Assembly: GCF_001655615.1 (NCBI RefSeq)
Contig: NZ_CP011567.1
Coordinates: 1 to 64,000 of the forward strand
DNA length: 64,000 nt
Direction of reading: 5' to 3'
From: Pseudomonas sp. GR 6-02
Lineage (GTDB): Bacteria; Pseudomonadota; Gammaproteobacteria; Pseudomonadales; Pseudomonadaceae
A program made the translations under genes and the position numbers. Shown in pieces: positions 1-11,203 of this stretch. The notes below the pieces were generated by a model. That model saw only the letters and a program-made list of their open reading frames with translations, was not told where the DNA came from and made no database searches. The stretch's first letter is position 1, and the number at the start of each line of letters is the position of its first letter.

Positions 1-384
1 AAAGCTTTTCTGTAAAGCTTGTAAAAGCTAGGCACGCGATCATCTGTGGATAACTGCCTTAAGCCCTTAAAAACCGCGATGTACAGAGAATGACAACTAC
101 AGTGGAAAACGGTGGTCAGCCTGTGCTGCGCTGTCGGATAAGCTGTGTGTGGAAAGGTCAGTTATCCACAGGCAGGTTATCCACCGAGTTTCGCCCCCAC
201 TTGTCCAGTGCCCTCATGGGCGGTTATCCACAGAGCTTATGCACATACCGTTGGTCTTCTTTTTGAGGGTTAACGCGTTGATAATTCATGCCCTGTGCGC
301 AACCTGCATGTGGATAAGTGGGCGTCTGGCCGCTACAATGACCGCTTGTTTTTGCCTCACCGGCTTTCAACTTAGGGGATATCC
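1..384. other. oriC: Origin of replication region (oriC), dnaA-proximal part
   Basis: This gene-free stretch upstream of dnaA carries four exact DnaA boxes (TTATCCACA or its complement) at 45-53, 162-170, 224-232 and 309-317, and a one-mismatch box TTATCCACC at 178-186. The left edge (about 1-30) is AT-rich and could belong to the unwinding element. In Pseudomonas the functional origin lies between rpmH and dnaA, so the window probably starts inside it and the rpmH side is missing. The 309-317 box lies about 70 bp before the dnaA start, where it could also mediate autoregulation. The origin call rests on box density and position beside dnaA; the exact unwinding site is not resolved. Confidence 0.88.
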
Positions 385-1905
385 GTGTCAGTGGAACTTT
401 GGCAGCAGTGCGTGGAGCTTTTGCGCGATGAGCTGCCTGCCCAACAATTCAACACTTGGATCCGCCCGCTACAGGTCGAAGCCGAAGGCGACGAGTTGCG
501 TGTCTACGCACCGAATCGTTTTGTTCTCGACTGGGTCAACGAAAAGTACCTGGGCCGCGTCCTTGAACTGCTGGATGAGCACGGCAATGGCATGGCGCCG
601 GCGCTTTCCTTATTAATAGGCAGCAAACGCAGTTCGGCACCGCGTGCGGCACCCAATGCCCCGTTGGCCGCTGCGGCGTCCCAGGCTCAGGCGGCGGCCG
701 CACCGGTCAGCGCTCCAGCCCCTGCTCCGGCGGCGGCACCGACCAAGCGTTCGACGCAAAAAGTTGCCGAGGTCAGTGAAGAGCCGTCCCGCGACAGCTT
801 CGACCCTATGGCCGGCGCCAGTTCGCAACAGGCCCCGGTTCGTTCCGAGCAGCGCACGGTGCAGGTCGAAGGTGCGCTCAAGCACACCAGCTACCTGAAC
901 CGCACTTTCACCTTCGAGAACTTCGTCGAAGGTAAGTCCAACCAACTGGCACGGGCTGCGGCCTGGCAGGTGGCGGACAACCCCAAGCACGGTTACAACC
1001 CGCTCTTCCTTTATGGTGGCGTCGGTTTGGGTAAAACCCACTTGATGCACGCTGTGGGTAACCACCTATTAAAGAAGAACCCGAATGCCAAGGTCGTGTA
1101 CCTGCATTCGGAGCGTTTCGTGGCCGACATGGTCAAGGCGCTGCAGTTGAACGCGATCAACGAGTTCAAGCGCTTCTACCGTTCGGTGGATGCGTTGCTG
1201 ATCGATGACATTCAGTTCTTCGCTCGCAAGGAACGTTCGCAGGAAGAGTTTTTCCACACCTTCAACGCCCTGCTCGAAGGTGGCCAGCAGGTCATTCTCA
1301 CCAGTGACCGCTATCCGAAAGAAATTGAAGGCCTTGAAGAACGCCTTAAATCCCGCTTTGGCTGGGGCCTGACGGTTGCCGTCGAGCCGCCGGAGCTGGA
1401 AACCCGTGTAGCGATCCTGATGAAAAAGGCCGACCAGGCCAAAGTCGATCTGCCACACGACGCGGCATTCTTCATCGCCCAGCGTATTCGCTCCAACGTC
1501 CGTGAGCTGGAAGGCGCGCTCAAACGCGTGATCGCCCACTCGCACTTTATGGGGCGCGACATCACCATCGAGTTGATTCGCGAATCCCTGAAAGACTTGT
1601 TGGCGTTGCAAGATAAACTGGTCTCTGTGGATAACATTCAGCGCACCGTCGCTGAGTATTACAAGATCAAGATCTCCGACCTGCTGTCCAAGCGTCGTTC
1701 ACGCTCAGTAGCACGTCCGCGTCAGGTCGCTATGGCGTTGTCCAAGGAATTGACCAACCACAGCCTGCCGGAAATCGGCGATGTGTTTGGCGGCCGCGAC
1801 CACACGACTGTTTTGCACGCCTGCCGCAAGATCAACGAGCTTAAGGAATCCGACGCGGACATCCGCGAGGACTACAAGAACCTGCTGCGTACACTGACCA
1901 CTTGA
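385..1905 (+). CDS. dnaA: Chromosomal replication initiator DnaA
   Basis: DnaA binds the 9-mer boxes at oriC, melts the origin and loads the replicative helicase. The 506-residue protein has the usual four parts: an N-terminal helicase-interaction domain (about 1-85), an Ala/Pro-rich linker (about 86-160), the AAA+ ATPase core with Walker [10 protein letters not shown] at 211-219 and Walker B LLIDD at 271-275, and a C-terminal DNA-binding domain with the signature [11 protein letters not shown]. The start is GTG, preceded by AGGGGAT about 6 bases upstream. It is first in the dnaA-dnaN-recF-gyrB cluster, 39 bp before dnaN. An exact DnaA box lies inside the gene at 1626-1634. Confidence 0.99.
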   Translation: MSVELWQQCVELLRDELPAQQFNTWIRPLQVEAEGDELRVYAPNRFVLDWVNEKYLGRVLELLDEHGNGMAPALSLLIGSKRSSAPRAAPNAPLAAAASQAQAAAAPVSAPAPAPAAAPTKRSTQKVAEVSEEPSRDSFDPMAGASSQQAPVRSEQRTVQVEGALKHTSYLNRTFTFENFVEGKSNQLARAAAWQVADNPKHGYNPLFLYGGVGLGKTHLMHAVGNHLLKKNPNAKVVYLHSERFVADMVKALQLNAINEFKRFYRSVDALLIDDIQFFARKERSQEEFFHTFNALLEGGQQVILTSDRYPKEIEGLEERLKSRFGWGLTVAVEPPELETRVAILMKKADQAKVDLPHDAAFFIAQRIRSNVRELEGALKRVIAHSHFMGRDITIELIRESLKDLLALQDKLVSVDNIQRTVAEYYKIKISDLLSKRRSRSVARPRQVAMALSKELTNHSLPEIGDVFGGRDHTTVLHACRKINELKESDADIREDYKNLLRTLTT

Positions 1906-1944
1906 TGAACACCAGCGCAGCTTATTAAGGCAAGGGACTAGACC

Positions 1945-3048
1945 ATGCATTTCACCATTCAACGCGAAGCCCTGTTGAAACCCCTGCAACTGGTCGCAGG
2001 CGTCGTCGAGCGCCGACAGACCTTGCCGGTGCTTTCCAACGTGCTGCTGGTTGTCGAAGGCCAGCAACTGTCGCTGACCGGTACCGACCTGGAAGTCGAG
2101 CTGGTCGGTCGTGTGCAACTCGAAGAGCCTGCAGACCCGGGTTCCATCACTGTGCCTGCGCGCAAGCTGATGGACATCTGCAAGAGCCTGCCAAACGACG
2201 CGCTGATCGACATCAAGGTCGATGAGCAGAAGCTCGTGGTGAAGGCCGGCCGTAGCCGCTTCACCCTGTCGACCCTGCCGGCCAACGACTTCCCGACGGT
2301 GGAAGAAGGCCCGGGTTCGCTGACCTGCAGCCTTGAGCAAAGCAAACTGCGTCGCCTGATCGAACGCACCAGCTTCGCCATGGCGCAGCAGGACGTGCGT
2401 TATTACCTCAACGGCATGCTGCTGGAAGTCTCGGCCGGGATCATCCGCGCCGTGGCGACCGACGGTCACCGTCTGGCCATGTGCTCGATGCAGGCCGATA
2501 TCGGTCAGCCGGATCGTCATCAGGTCATCGTGCCACGCAAAGGTATCCTGGAACTGGCACGTCTGCTGACCGAACCGGACGGCAACGTCAGCATCGTGCT
2601 GGGCCAGCACCACATCCGTGCTACCACCGGCGAGTTCACCTTCACCTCGAAACTGGTCGACGGTAAATTCCCTGACTACGAGCGTGTTCTGCCTAAAGGT
2701 GGCGACAAGCTGGTACTCGGCGATCGCCAGGCCCTGCGTGAAGCGTTCAGCCGTACCGCGATTCTGTCCAACGAGAAGTACCGCGGCATCCGTCTGCAGC
2801 TGGCCAACGGTCAGCTGAAGATCCAGGCGAACAACCCGGAGCAAGAGGAAGCGGAAGAAGAAGTGGGCGTTGAGTACAACGGCGGCTCTCTGGAAATCGG
2901 CTTCAACGTGAGCTATCTGCTCGACGTATTGGGCGTGATGACCACCGAGCAGGTTCGCCTGATCCTGTCCGACTCCAACAGCAGTGCGCTGGTGCAAGAG
3001 TCCGACAACGACGACTCGGCTTACGTTGTCATGCCGATGCGTCTGTAA
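1945..3048 (+). CDS. dnaN: DNA polymerase III beta subunit (sliding clamp)
   Basis: The beta clamp is a ring-shaped homodimer that tethers DNA polymerase III and other replication and repair enzymes to DNA. At 367 residues it has the normal family length and the expected repeated clamp architecture. It begins MHFTIQREALLKPLQ and ends with VVMPMRL, the conserved tail found in gammaproteobacterial clamps. A ribosome site (AAGG) precedes the ATG. It follows dnaA by 39 bp and is followed 20 bp later by recF, so dnaA, dnaN and recF are probably co-transcribed. Confidence 0.99.
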   Translation: MHFTIQREALLKPLQLVAGVVERRQTLPVLSNVLLVVEGQQLSLTGTDLEVELVGRVQLEEPADPGSITVPARKLMDICKSLPNDALIDIKVDEQKLVVKAGRSRFTLSTLPANDFPTVEEGPGSLTCSLEQSKLRRLIERTSFAMAQQDVRYYLNGMLLEVSAGIIRAVATDGHRLAMCSMQADIGQPDRHQVIVPRKGILELARLLTEPDGNVSIVLGQHHIRATTGEFTFTSKLVDGKFPDYERVLPKGGDKLVLGDRQALREAFSRTAILSNEKYRGIRLQLANGQLKIQANNPEQEEAEEEVGVEYNGGSLEIGFNVSYLLDVLGVMTTEQVRLILSDSNSSALVQESDNDDSAYVVMPMRL

Positions 3049-3068
3049 TCATGCTCAGCAGAAGCTAG

Positions 3069-6595
<3,527 letters not shown>

Positions 6596-6619
6596 TCCGG
6601 CAGGACCGCTAAAACAAAA

Positions 6620-6643
6620 AAGGCCAACGCTATGCGTTGGCCT
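6620..6643 (+). terminator. Intrinsic terminator after gyrB
   Basis: An 11-bp stem (AAGGCCAACGC and its complement) with loop TAT is followed by a T-rich run. It is also preceded by an A-run, so it could work in both directions between gyrB and the leftward AraC gene. Confidence 0.92.
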
Positions 6644-6718
6644 TTTTTATTGCGCGTGTCCCGTCCTGAATAAGGTTTACACCTGTTTCAGGACTAGACA
6701 CCCTTCTTGATCAATCGC

Positions 6719-7516
6719 TCAGAACATCGATGCGCCTTTGGACTTGGCCAGATAACGCCCCGGTGAATCCCCCAGGTTACGCCGAAATACCGAGGTAAAT
6801 GCGCTTGGGCTGCTGTAACCCAGATCCATCGCCACTTCGGTGATAGATGAACCATTGCTCAGTCTGGACGTGGCTTCGAGTAGACAGACTTGCTGTCTCC
6901 AGAAGACAAAACTCATGCCAGTCGCTTCCCGAAAACATCGCGTGAACGTTCGCCGGCTCATGTTCGACCAGCTGGCCATTTCACTGATGGAGATATTCTG
7001 CGTGGGGGCATCCAGGAATCGATGGCACGAAACGGCCAGTCGAGGTTCCGAAGGCAATGGTGCACTCAATGGAAGCTCCGACATGGTGCCGATTTCATCC
7101 ACCAGCAGCGTCTGTACGGACTGGCTTCGGATACTAGGCGCTTGCTCCGGGTCGATGGCCAGCGCTGCTTCCAACAGATGCCTCAGCAACGGCGAAACAT
7201 CGTAGACCTGGCAATGCTCCGGCAAACCGGCGCGGATGGAGGCAGCCTCATTGAGGTAAGTATTGATCATGGTCACGTCGCCGCGCATATGCATTTCATG
7301 CGGCACGCACGCGGGAACCCAAAGCGCTCTTTGAGGCGGGACAACCCAATTCCCCTGATCGGTGAACATCTTCAACGCGCCCGTCGAGGCGTACGCAAAC
7401 TGACCACGACTGTGCGTATGCCGCGCAAAAACAGTACCCGAAGAATACTTGCTCAGGTTCACCACAGCATCGGGGCTTCCATGCTCGTAGGGATCCAGTG
7501 TTGGATTGATCGACAT
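6719..7516 (-). CDS. AraC-family transcriptional regulator with N-terminal cupin
   Basis: This 265-residue protein has an N-terminal cupin-like sensor region (about 20-110, with the HTHSRGQFAYA and PHEMHMRGD histidine segments) and a C-terminal AraC DNA-binding domain. Two helix-turn-helix units are visible, around ISEMASWSNMSRRTFTRCF and ITEVAMDLGYSSPSAFTSVF. Such one-component regulators commonly control an adjacent divergent gene. Here that is the DMT exporter at 7675, with a shared intergenic region of about 158 bp. The effector is unknown. The pair lies between gyrB and plsC, where many pseudomonads have no insertion. Confidence 0.9.
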   Translation of the reverse strand: MSINPTLDPYEHGSPDAVVNLSKYSSGTVFARHTHSRGQFAYASTGALKMFTDQGNWVVPPQRALWVPACVPHEMHMRGDVTMINTYLNEAASIRAGLPEHCQVYDVSPLLRHLLEAALAIDPEQAPSIRSQSVQTLLVDEIGTMSELPLSAPLPSEPRLAVSCHRFLDAPTQNISISEMASWSNMSRRTFTRCFREATGMSFVFWRQQVCLLEATSRLSNGSSITEVAMDLGYSSPSAFTSVFRRNLGDSPGRYLAKSKGASMF

Positions 7517-7674
7517 GGCCCGATTTTGACAAAAGTAGACCTGCTATAGCAAGCAGGCCAAAATTTTGGACCATAGAATCACATCTCCAAAAATGCCTGA
7601 TGCAGAAACGGTTCGCATTGAACTGATTGGAATGAGGCATACCGCGGTGTGCCGCTTAATGTGAGGCTAGGGAT

Positions 7675-8574
7675 ATGCAGAAAAAACATTTGGTTCTGGC
7701 GATACTCGTCACTTTAGTGTGGGGAGTGAACTTTCCAATCACCAAGCTGGGGTTACGCTCGATCGATCCCTTTGTGTTAACCGGAATACGCTTTGCACTC
7801 GCCGCCATACCTTTGGTGTTCTTCATAAAGCGCCCCGCCATCAAGTTCAGCTATGTTGTCGCCTACGGCTTCATTTTCGGATTGGGTATGTGGGGCGTAA
7901 TCAACTATGGCATCCAGGTCGGTGTCAGCCCCGGTATTGCTTCGCTGATCATCCAGCTCAGCGTGTTCTTCACCATGGGTTGGGGGGCGTTATTATTTAA
8001 AGAGAAGCTACGTAGGGCTCAGCTTATCGGGGCACTGCTGGCATTGGTCGGGTTGGCGGGCATCATTTCTACTCAGCAAGGGGAGCACGCGATACTTGGA
8101 GTACTGCTGATTGTGCTGAGTGCAGTCGCCTGGAGCGTCGGCAACGTGATTATCAAGACATCCGGTGTCAAAGAGATCTTTTCATTTATGGTCTGGGCCA
8201 GTCTGTTTCCACCCATCCCACTCCTCTTCATCGCCTGGCTCATGCAAGGTGCCGCGCCCTTTGAGAATCTGCAAAGCAGTCTCGACCTGACAGCTGTGCT
8301 ATCGATTATTTTCCAGGTTTATCTGGCCACACACTTTGCCTATTGGGGGTGGAACTCGCTGTTGAAGCTTTATCCTGTTTCAACAGTGGCACCGCTGTCG
8401 TTGTTGATTCCGGTATTCGGCATCGGTAGTTCGATGCTGATTATCGGCGAACACATCTCAACACTGAACTTGATCTCAATTGCGATCATCATTATGGGAT
8501 TGGCAGTCGGCCTCTATCGCAAGTCCGCCGACACAATCCATGCCGCCCCCAGAGCCAGGTTGCGCTCGGACTAA
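7675..8574 (+). CDS. DMT-superfamily (EamA) transporter
   Basis: This 299-residue membrane protein consists of about ten hydrophobic helices arranged as two EamA repeats. It starts MQKKHLVLAILVTLVWGVNF, typical of the family, and ends with a short basic cytoplasmic tail. EamA proteins export amino acids or other small metabolites, but the substrate cannot be told from sequence. The ATG is preceded by TAGGGAT. The AraC-type gene on the opposite strand is the probable regulator. A hairpin with a T-run follows at 8660. Confidence 0.9.
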   Translation: MQKKHLVLAILVTLVWGVNFPITKLGLRSIDPFVLTGIRFALAAIPLVFFIKRPAIKFSYVVAYGFIFGLGMWGVINYGIQVGVSPGIASLIIQLSVFFTMGWGALLFKEKLRRAQLIGALLALVGLAGIISTQQGEHAILGVLLIVLSAVAWSVGNVIIKTSGVKEIFSFMVWASLFPPIPLLFIAWLMQGAAPFENLQSSLDLTAVLSIIFQVYLATHFAYWGWNSLLKLYPVSTVAPLSLLIPVFGIGSSMLIIGEHISTLNLISIAIIIMGLAVGLYRKSADTIHAAPRARLRSD

Positions 8575-8659
8575 GGCGGTCGTGCCAGAACATTGATCAA
8601 TTGAAATCTACATGGGCGGGGTATTGATTTCCCGCGCAGAACTACCGTAATGGACACTG

Positions 8660-8684
8660 CCAACGCTCAGCGTTGGACGTTTTT
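8660..8684 (+). terminator. Probable terminator after the EamA gene
   Basis: A short GC-rich hairpin (CCAACG, loop CTCAG, CGTTGG) is followed by ACGTTTTT. The T-run lies on the plus side only, so it should stop transcription from the EamA gene before the convergent response regulator. Confidence 0.7.
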
Positions 8685-8697
8685 ATTGTTCGTCGAA

Positions 8698-9417
8698 TCA
8701 TTCGCTAGCGGTGGCTACGCTCTCAAGCCGATACCCATACCCGTAAATCGTCAGCAGTTGCCAACCGCGATCAGCCGTCAGACCCAGCTTGTTGCGCAGG
8801 CGATAAATATGAGTATCCAGAGGCCGGGAGGACACGATTTCTTCATGGGTCCAAAAGCGCTCATACAAGTATTCACGGGACAAAGGTCGGCCCAGATTGG
8901 CGAACAGGCAGCGGGCGAGACGGTATTCCCGTTCGGTCAGGCTGATGGGGGTGGAGGCACGGGTGACAGTGAGTTCGGCGTCGTCGAATTCGAGGTCATT
9001 GAATGTGAGTATTTCGGTGGCTGCCGCGCGTTGCAGTCCATGCCGACGAAGTACGGCGCTCACCCGAGCCATCAGCTCATTAGGACGAAACGGTTTGCTC
9101 ACGTAATCGTCGGCTCCGGCGTTCAAGGCCTGGACGATATCGCTTTCGGTATCGCGACTGGTGAGCATGATCGCGGCCGGTGGTGAGTCCATGTGTTCCC
9201 GGGTCCAGCGCAACAACGACAGACCGCTGATGTCGGGCAATTGCCAGTCGAGGATCAGCAGATCGAAAGTTTCCCGGCGAAGTTGCCGTAACAGGTCCTC
9301 TCCCCGCTCGAAACTGTGCAACGTCCACGTCTGCTCCCCCGTGACGGGGATCTGTCGCAGTGTCTGTTCCACCCGGCGGAGTTCGGCGGGTTCGTCATCC
9401 AGTATTGCGACACGCAT
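8698..9417 (-). CDS. OmpR/PhoB-type response regulator
   Basis: This is a 239-residue response regulator. The receiver domain (1-115) has the acidic pair DDE near residues 7-9, phospho-acceptor Asp57 in LLILDWQLPD, and Lys108 in YVSKPF. A winged-helix DNA-binding domain follows (about 135-235), with the tail LLTIYGYGYRLE. The start is placed at MRVAILDDE because it begins at the receiver domain and has AAGGA about 10 bases upstream; two further in-frame ATGs would add 6 or 44 residues without a good ribosome site. It is divergent from a lipoprotein, FecR and CHASE2-kinase run, and that kinase is its likely partner. Confidence 0.93.
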   Translation of the reverse strand: MRVAILDDEPAELRRVEQTLRQIPVTGEQTWTLHSFERGEDLLRQLRRETFDLLILDWQLPDISGLSLLRWTREHMDSPPAAIMLTSRDTESDIVQALNAGADDYVSKPFRPNELMARVSAVLRRHGLQRAAATEILTFNDLEFDDAELTVTRASTPISLTEREYRLARCLFANLGRPLSREYLYERFWTHEEIVSSRPLDTHIYRLRNKLGLTADRGWQLLTIYGYGYRLESVATASE

Positions 9418-9517
9418 GCCGAGTGCTTCCTTCATCTCGTAAGTGCAACGGTTAAGAAAATTCCTGCGGGAGTTTAGGCTGATTGGTTGAATCTGAACAA
9501 TTGTGGCGAATTGCTGT

Positions 9518-9543
9518 GAACTTCCCAAGTGTGGATACGCTGA
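9518..9543 (+). promoter_or_regulatory. Possible AlgU-type promoter before the WVF lipoprotein
   Basis: GAACTT at 9518-9523 is followed after 15 bases by GCTGA at 9539-9543, close to the AlgU consensus GAACTT, 16-17 bases, TCTGA. The spacing is one base short and one -10 base differs, so this is only a candidate. It lies about 60 bp before the lipoprotein start. Confidence 0.3.
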
Positions 9544-9605
9544 TATCACTTAGCCGGTAGGCGATGAATTATCGGCAGAATGCTCCAGAGGGACTGTGGG
9601 AAAAA

Positions 9606-9857
9606 ATGCGTCTAAAGATTATCTTTAACGGGTTTACAAGATTAACAGCGTTGATGTTGGCCGCGGGTCTCGGATTGGGATGCACCACGGTCCAGTCAAT
9701 ATCTGTCATCGAGCAGAATGTTGCACCGCGTTACTTCGGCCCGGCAGAGACGAACACGGTGATGGGCGACTCGCCAGGCTTTGCCCCGGTGCACTCCGCA
9801 CAGGTGGAAGCCGCCCAGCTCGACATTCGCTCGGCGCAACAACGTTGGGTGTTTTAG
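9606..9857 (+). CDS. Small lipoprotein with C-terminal RWVF
   Basis: This 83-residue protein has a lipoprotein signal peptide ending in lipobox LGLGC, with the acylated cysteine at residue 26. The residue after the cysteine is Thr, not Asp, which suggests the outer membrane. The start is set at MRLKII, with GGGA just upstream; a longer form from 9564 would add 14 residues in front of the signal peptide. The mature part is short and unrecognised, and it ends AQQRWVF. A C-terminal WVF is the AlgW-activating signal of MucE in P. aeruginosa. The gene lies upstream of the FecR and CHASE2-kinase genes and is divergent from the response regulator. Confidence 0.8.
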   Translation: MRLKIIFNGFTRLTALMLAAGLGLGCTTVQSISVIEQNVAPRYFGPAETNTVMGDSPGFAPVHSAQVEAAQLDIRSAQQRWVF

Positions 9858-10189
9858 GCGCCTTCAGTCAATTCTGAACAAATATTGAGAATGACCGCGC
9901 AAGGTCGCTTATGCCGGTAAATTCGTTTTCGCTGAGCGGCACAGGGGCATTGGGATGTGCTCCGACGCAGGGAGCGTCAATGCCAAACTGCAGGACCGTC
10001 GATCGCCGGTTTTCGGCGGGTCTGCAGTTCAGGGGAAAACACATGGAGTGCCTGCTCAGTTCTGACACAGGGATGTGTCATCTCATTTCCTTTGCGCCCA
10101 TGGCTATCTGCCAGAGCATCCGGTCAGGTATCGTGCGTCAGCGCGGGCGTTTCCCGGCATGATTTGTATAAGAGCATAAAAGCCAATCC
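9858..10189. other. Gene-free spacer between the WVF lipoprotein and fecR-like gene
   Basis: No convincing gene was found in these 332 bases. The only clear structure is a perfect 7-bp dyad, TGACACA-GGGA-TGTGTCA, at 10063-10080, about 110 bp before the next start codon. It has no T-run, so it looks more like an operator than a terminator. A CG-rich imperfect repeat lies near 10000-10020. A separate promoter for the fecR-CHASE2 pair probably lies here. Confidence 0.5.
10063..10080. promoter_or_regulatory. Inverted repeat, possible operator upstream of the FecR gene
   Basis: A perfect dyad, TGACACA-GGGA-TGTGTCA, lies in the spacer before the FecR-domain gene. Its size suits a dimeric DNA-binding protein. 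The nearby OmpR-type regulator is one possible binder, although that family more often uses direct repeats. Confidence 0.35.
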
Positions 10190-11185
10190 ATGAACCTCAT
10201 GACCTTATTGCTCCCACGCCGTTCTGGCGTTTGTCTTTTACTGGTTGCCGGGTTGATGGAATTGTTCACCCAGAGTGCATCGGCGGCTGCCGCCTCGGCA
10301 AAACGTCTGCCTTATATCGATGATAATCAACAATGTCGCGGCCAACCGCTGCCCGCGACTGTCGAACATCTGACTGGCGAAGCCTGGAAGCTGGATGCCA
10401 AAGGTAAACAGACGCCACTGCAGGAAGGCATGCCGATCGACGAGCGGGAAGGCATCAAGACCTCGCCCTCGGCGTTTGTCAGCCTTTCCCTGGGTGATGG
10501 CTCGCGGGTAGTGCTGCCTTCCAGCTCCCAGATCACGCTACACCTCAATGAAGAACATTCGATCCCTCAGGTTATCCTCGAGCAGGGTCAGGTCGAGTCG
10601 TATGTGATCAAGCGTGCCAGCGACCATGATCGTTTTCAGATCGTCACGCCGGTCGGTGTACTGGGCGTACGGGGTACGCACTTCCGGGTGCGCAACGATG
10701 ATGGTGGCCAGGCATTACTGGAAGTGCTGAATGGGCAAGTGGCGGTCAATCGTGATGAGGAACTGTCGCGCCCCCGCTCTGCCCGCTCCACTGCCAAACG
10801 GACTCAGGGCCCTGAGGATGATGAAGTCCAGGTCATGGCCCGTCAGGGCTTGCGTATTCAGAAACAAGGCACGTTGACGCCAATCGACTTGTTACCTGCC
10901 CCACGTTTGTTGGGGCAGGCCGGTCAAACGGGTAATGTGCCTGTCTGGCAATTGATCATGAAGCCCATCGAAGGCGCCACGCGTTATCGGGCGCAAGTGG
11001 CCACCGACGCGAACTTTCTGGACATCAAGCAAGAGCAGTTTTCCAGCACGCCCGAGGTCAAATTCAGCGGGCTGAAAGCGTTGTTCTACCATGTTCGCCT
11101 GTCGGCGTATGACGCTCAGGGGTTAGAAGGAGAGACCGGGGTGTATGACATTTTCTATTACCCCAGGACCACGCGTGTCCAATAG
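10190..11185 (+). CDS. Periplasmic FecR-domain protein
   Basis: This 331-residue protein starts with a signal peptide (about 1-33, ending near SASA). A FecR domain follows (about 60-190, including GDGSRVVLP, VTPVGVLGVRGTHFRV and VLNGQVAVN). The C-terminal third (about 245-325) resembles a fibronectin-type fold, with repeated Y/W-containing strands such as ATRYRAQVATD. Classical FecR relays TonB-receptor signals to a sigma factor, but stand-alone exported FecR proteins without the anti-sigma part, like this one, are often beside CHASE2-domain sensors. It ends 18 bp before the CHASE2 kinase, so the two are probably co-transcribed. The ligand is unknown. Confidence 0.88.
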   Translation: MNLMTLLLPRRSGVCLLLVAGLMELFTQSASAAAASAKRLPYIDDNQQCRGQPLPATVEHLTGEAWKLDAKGKQTPLQEGMPIDEREGIKTSPSAFVSLSLGDGSRVVLPSSSQITLHLNEEHSIPQVILEQGQVESYVIKRASDHDRFQIVTPVGVLGVRGTHFRVRNDDGGQALLEVLNGQVAVNRDEELSRPRSARSTAKRTQGPEDDEVQVMARQGLRIQKQGTLTPIDLLPAPRLLGQAGQTGNVPVWQLIMKPIEGATRYRAQVATDANFLDIKQEQFSSTPEVKFSGLKALFYHVRLSAYDAQGLEGETGVYDIFYYPRTTRVQ

Positions 11186-11203
11186 CGCCCTGGCCGACGA
11201 CCG

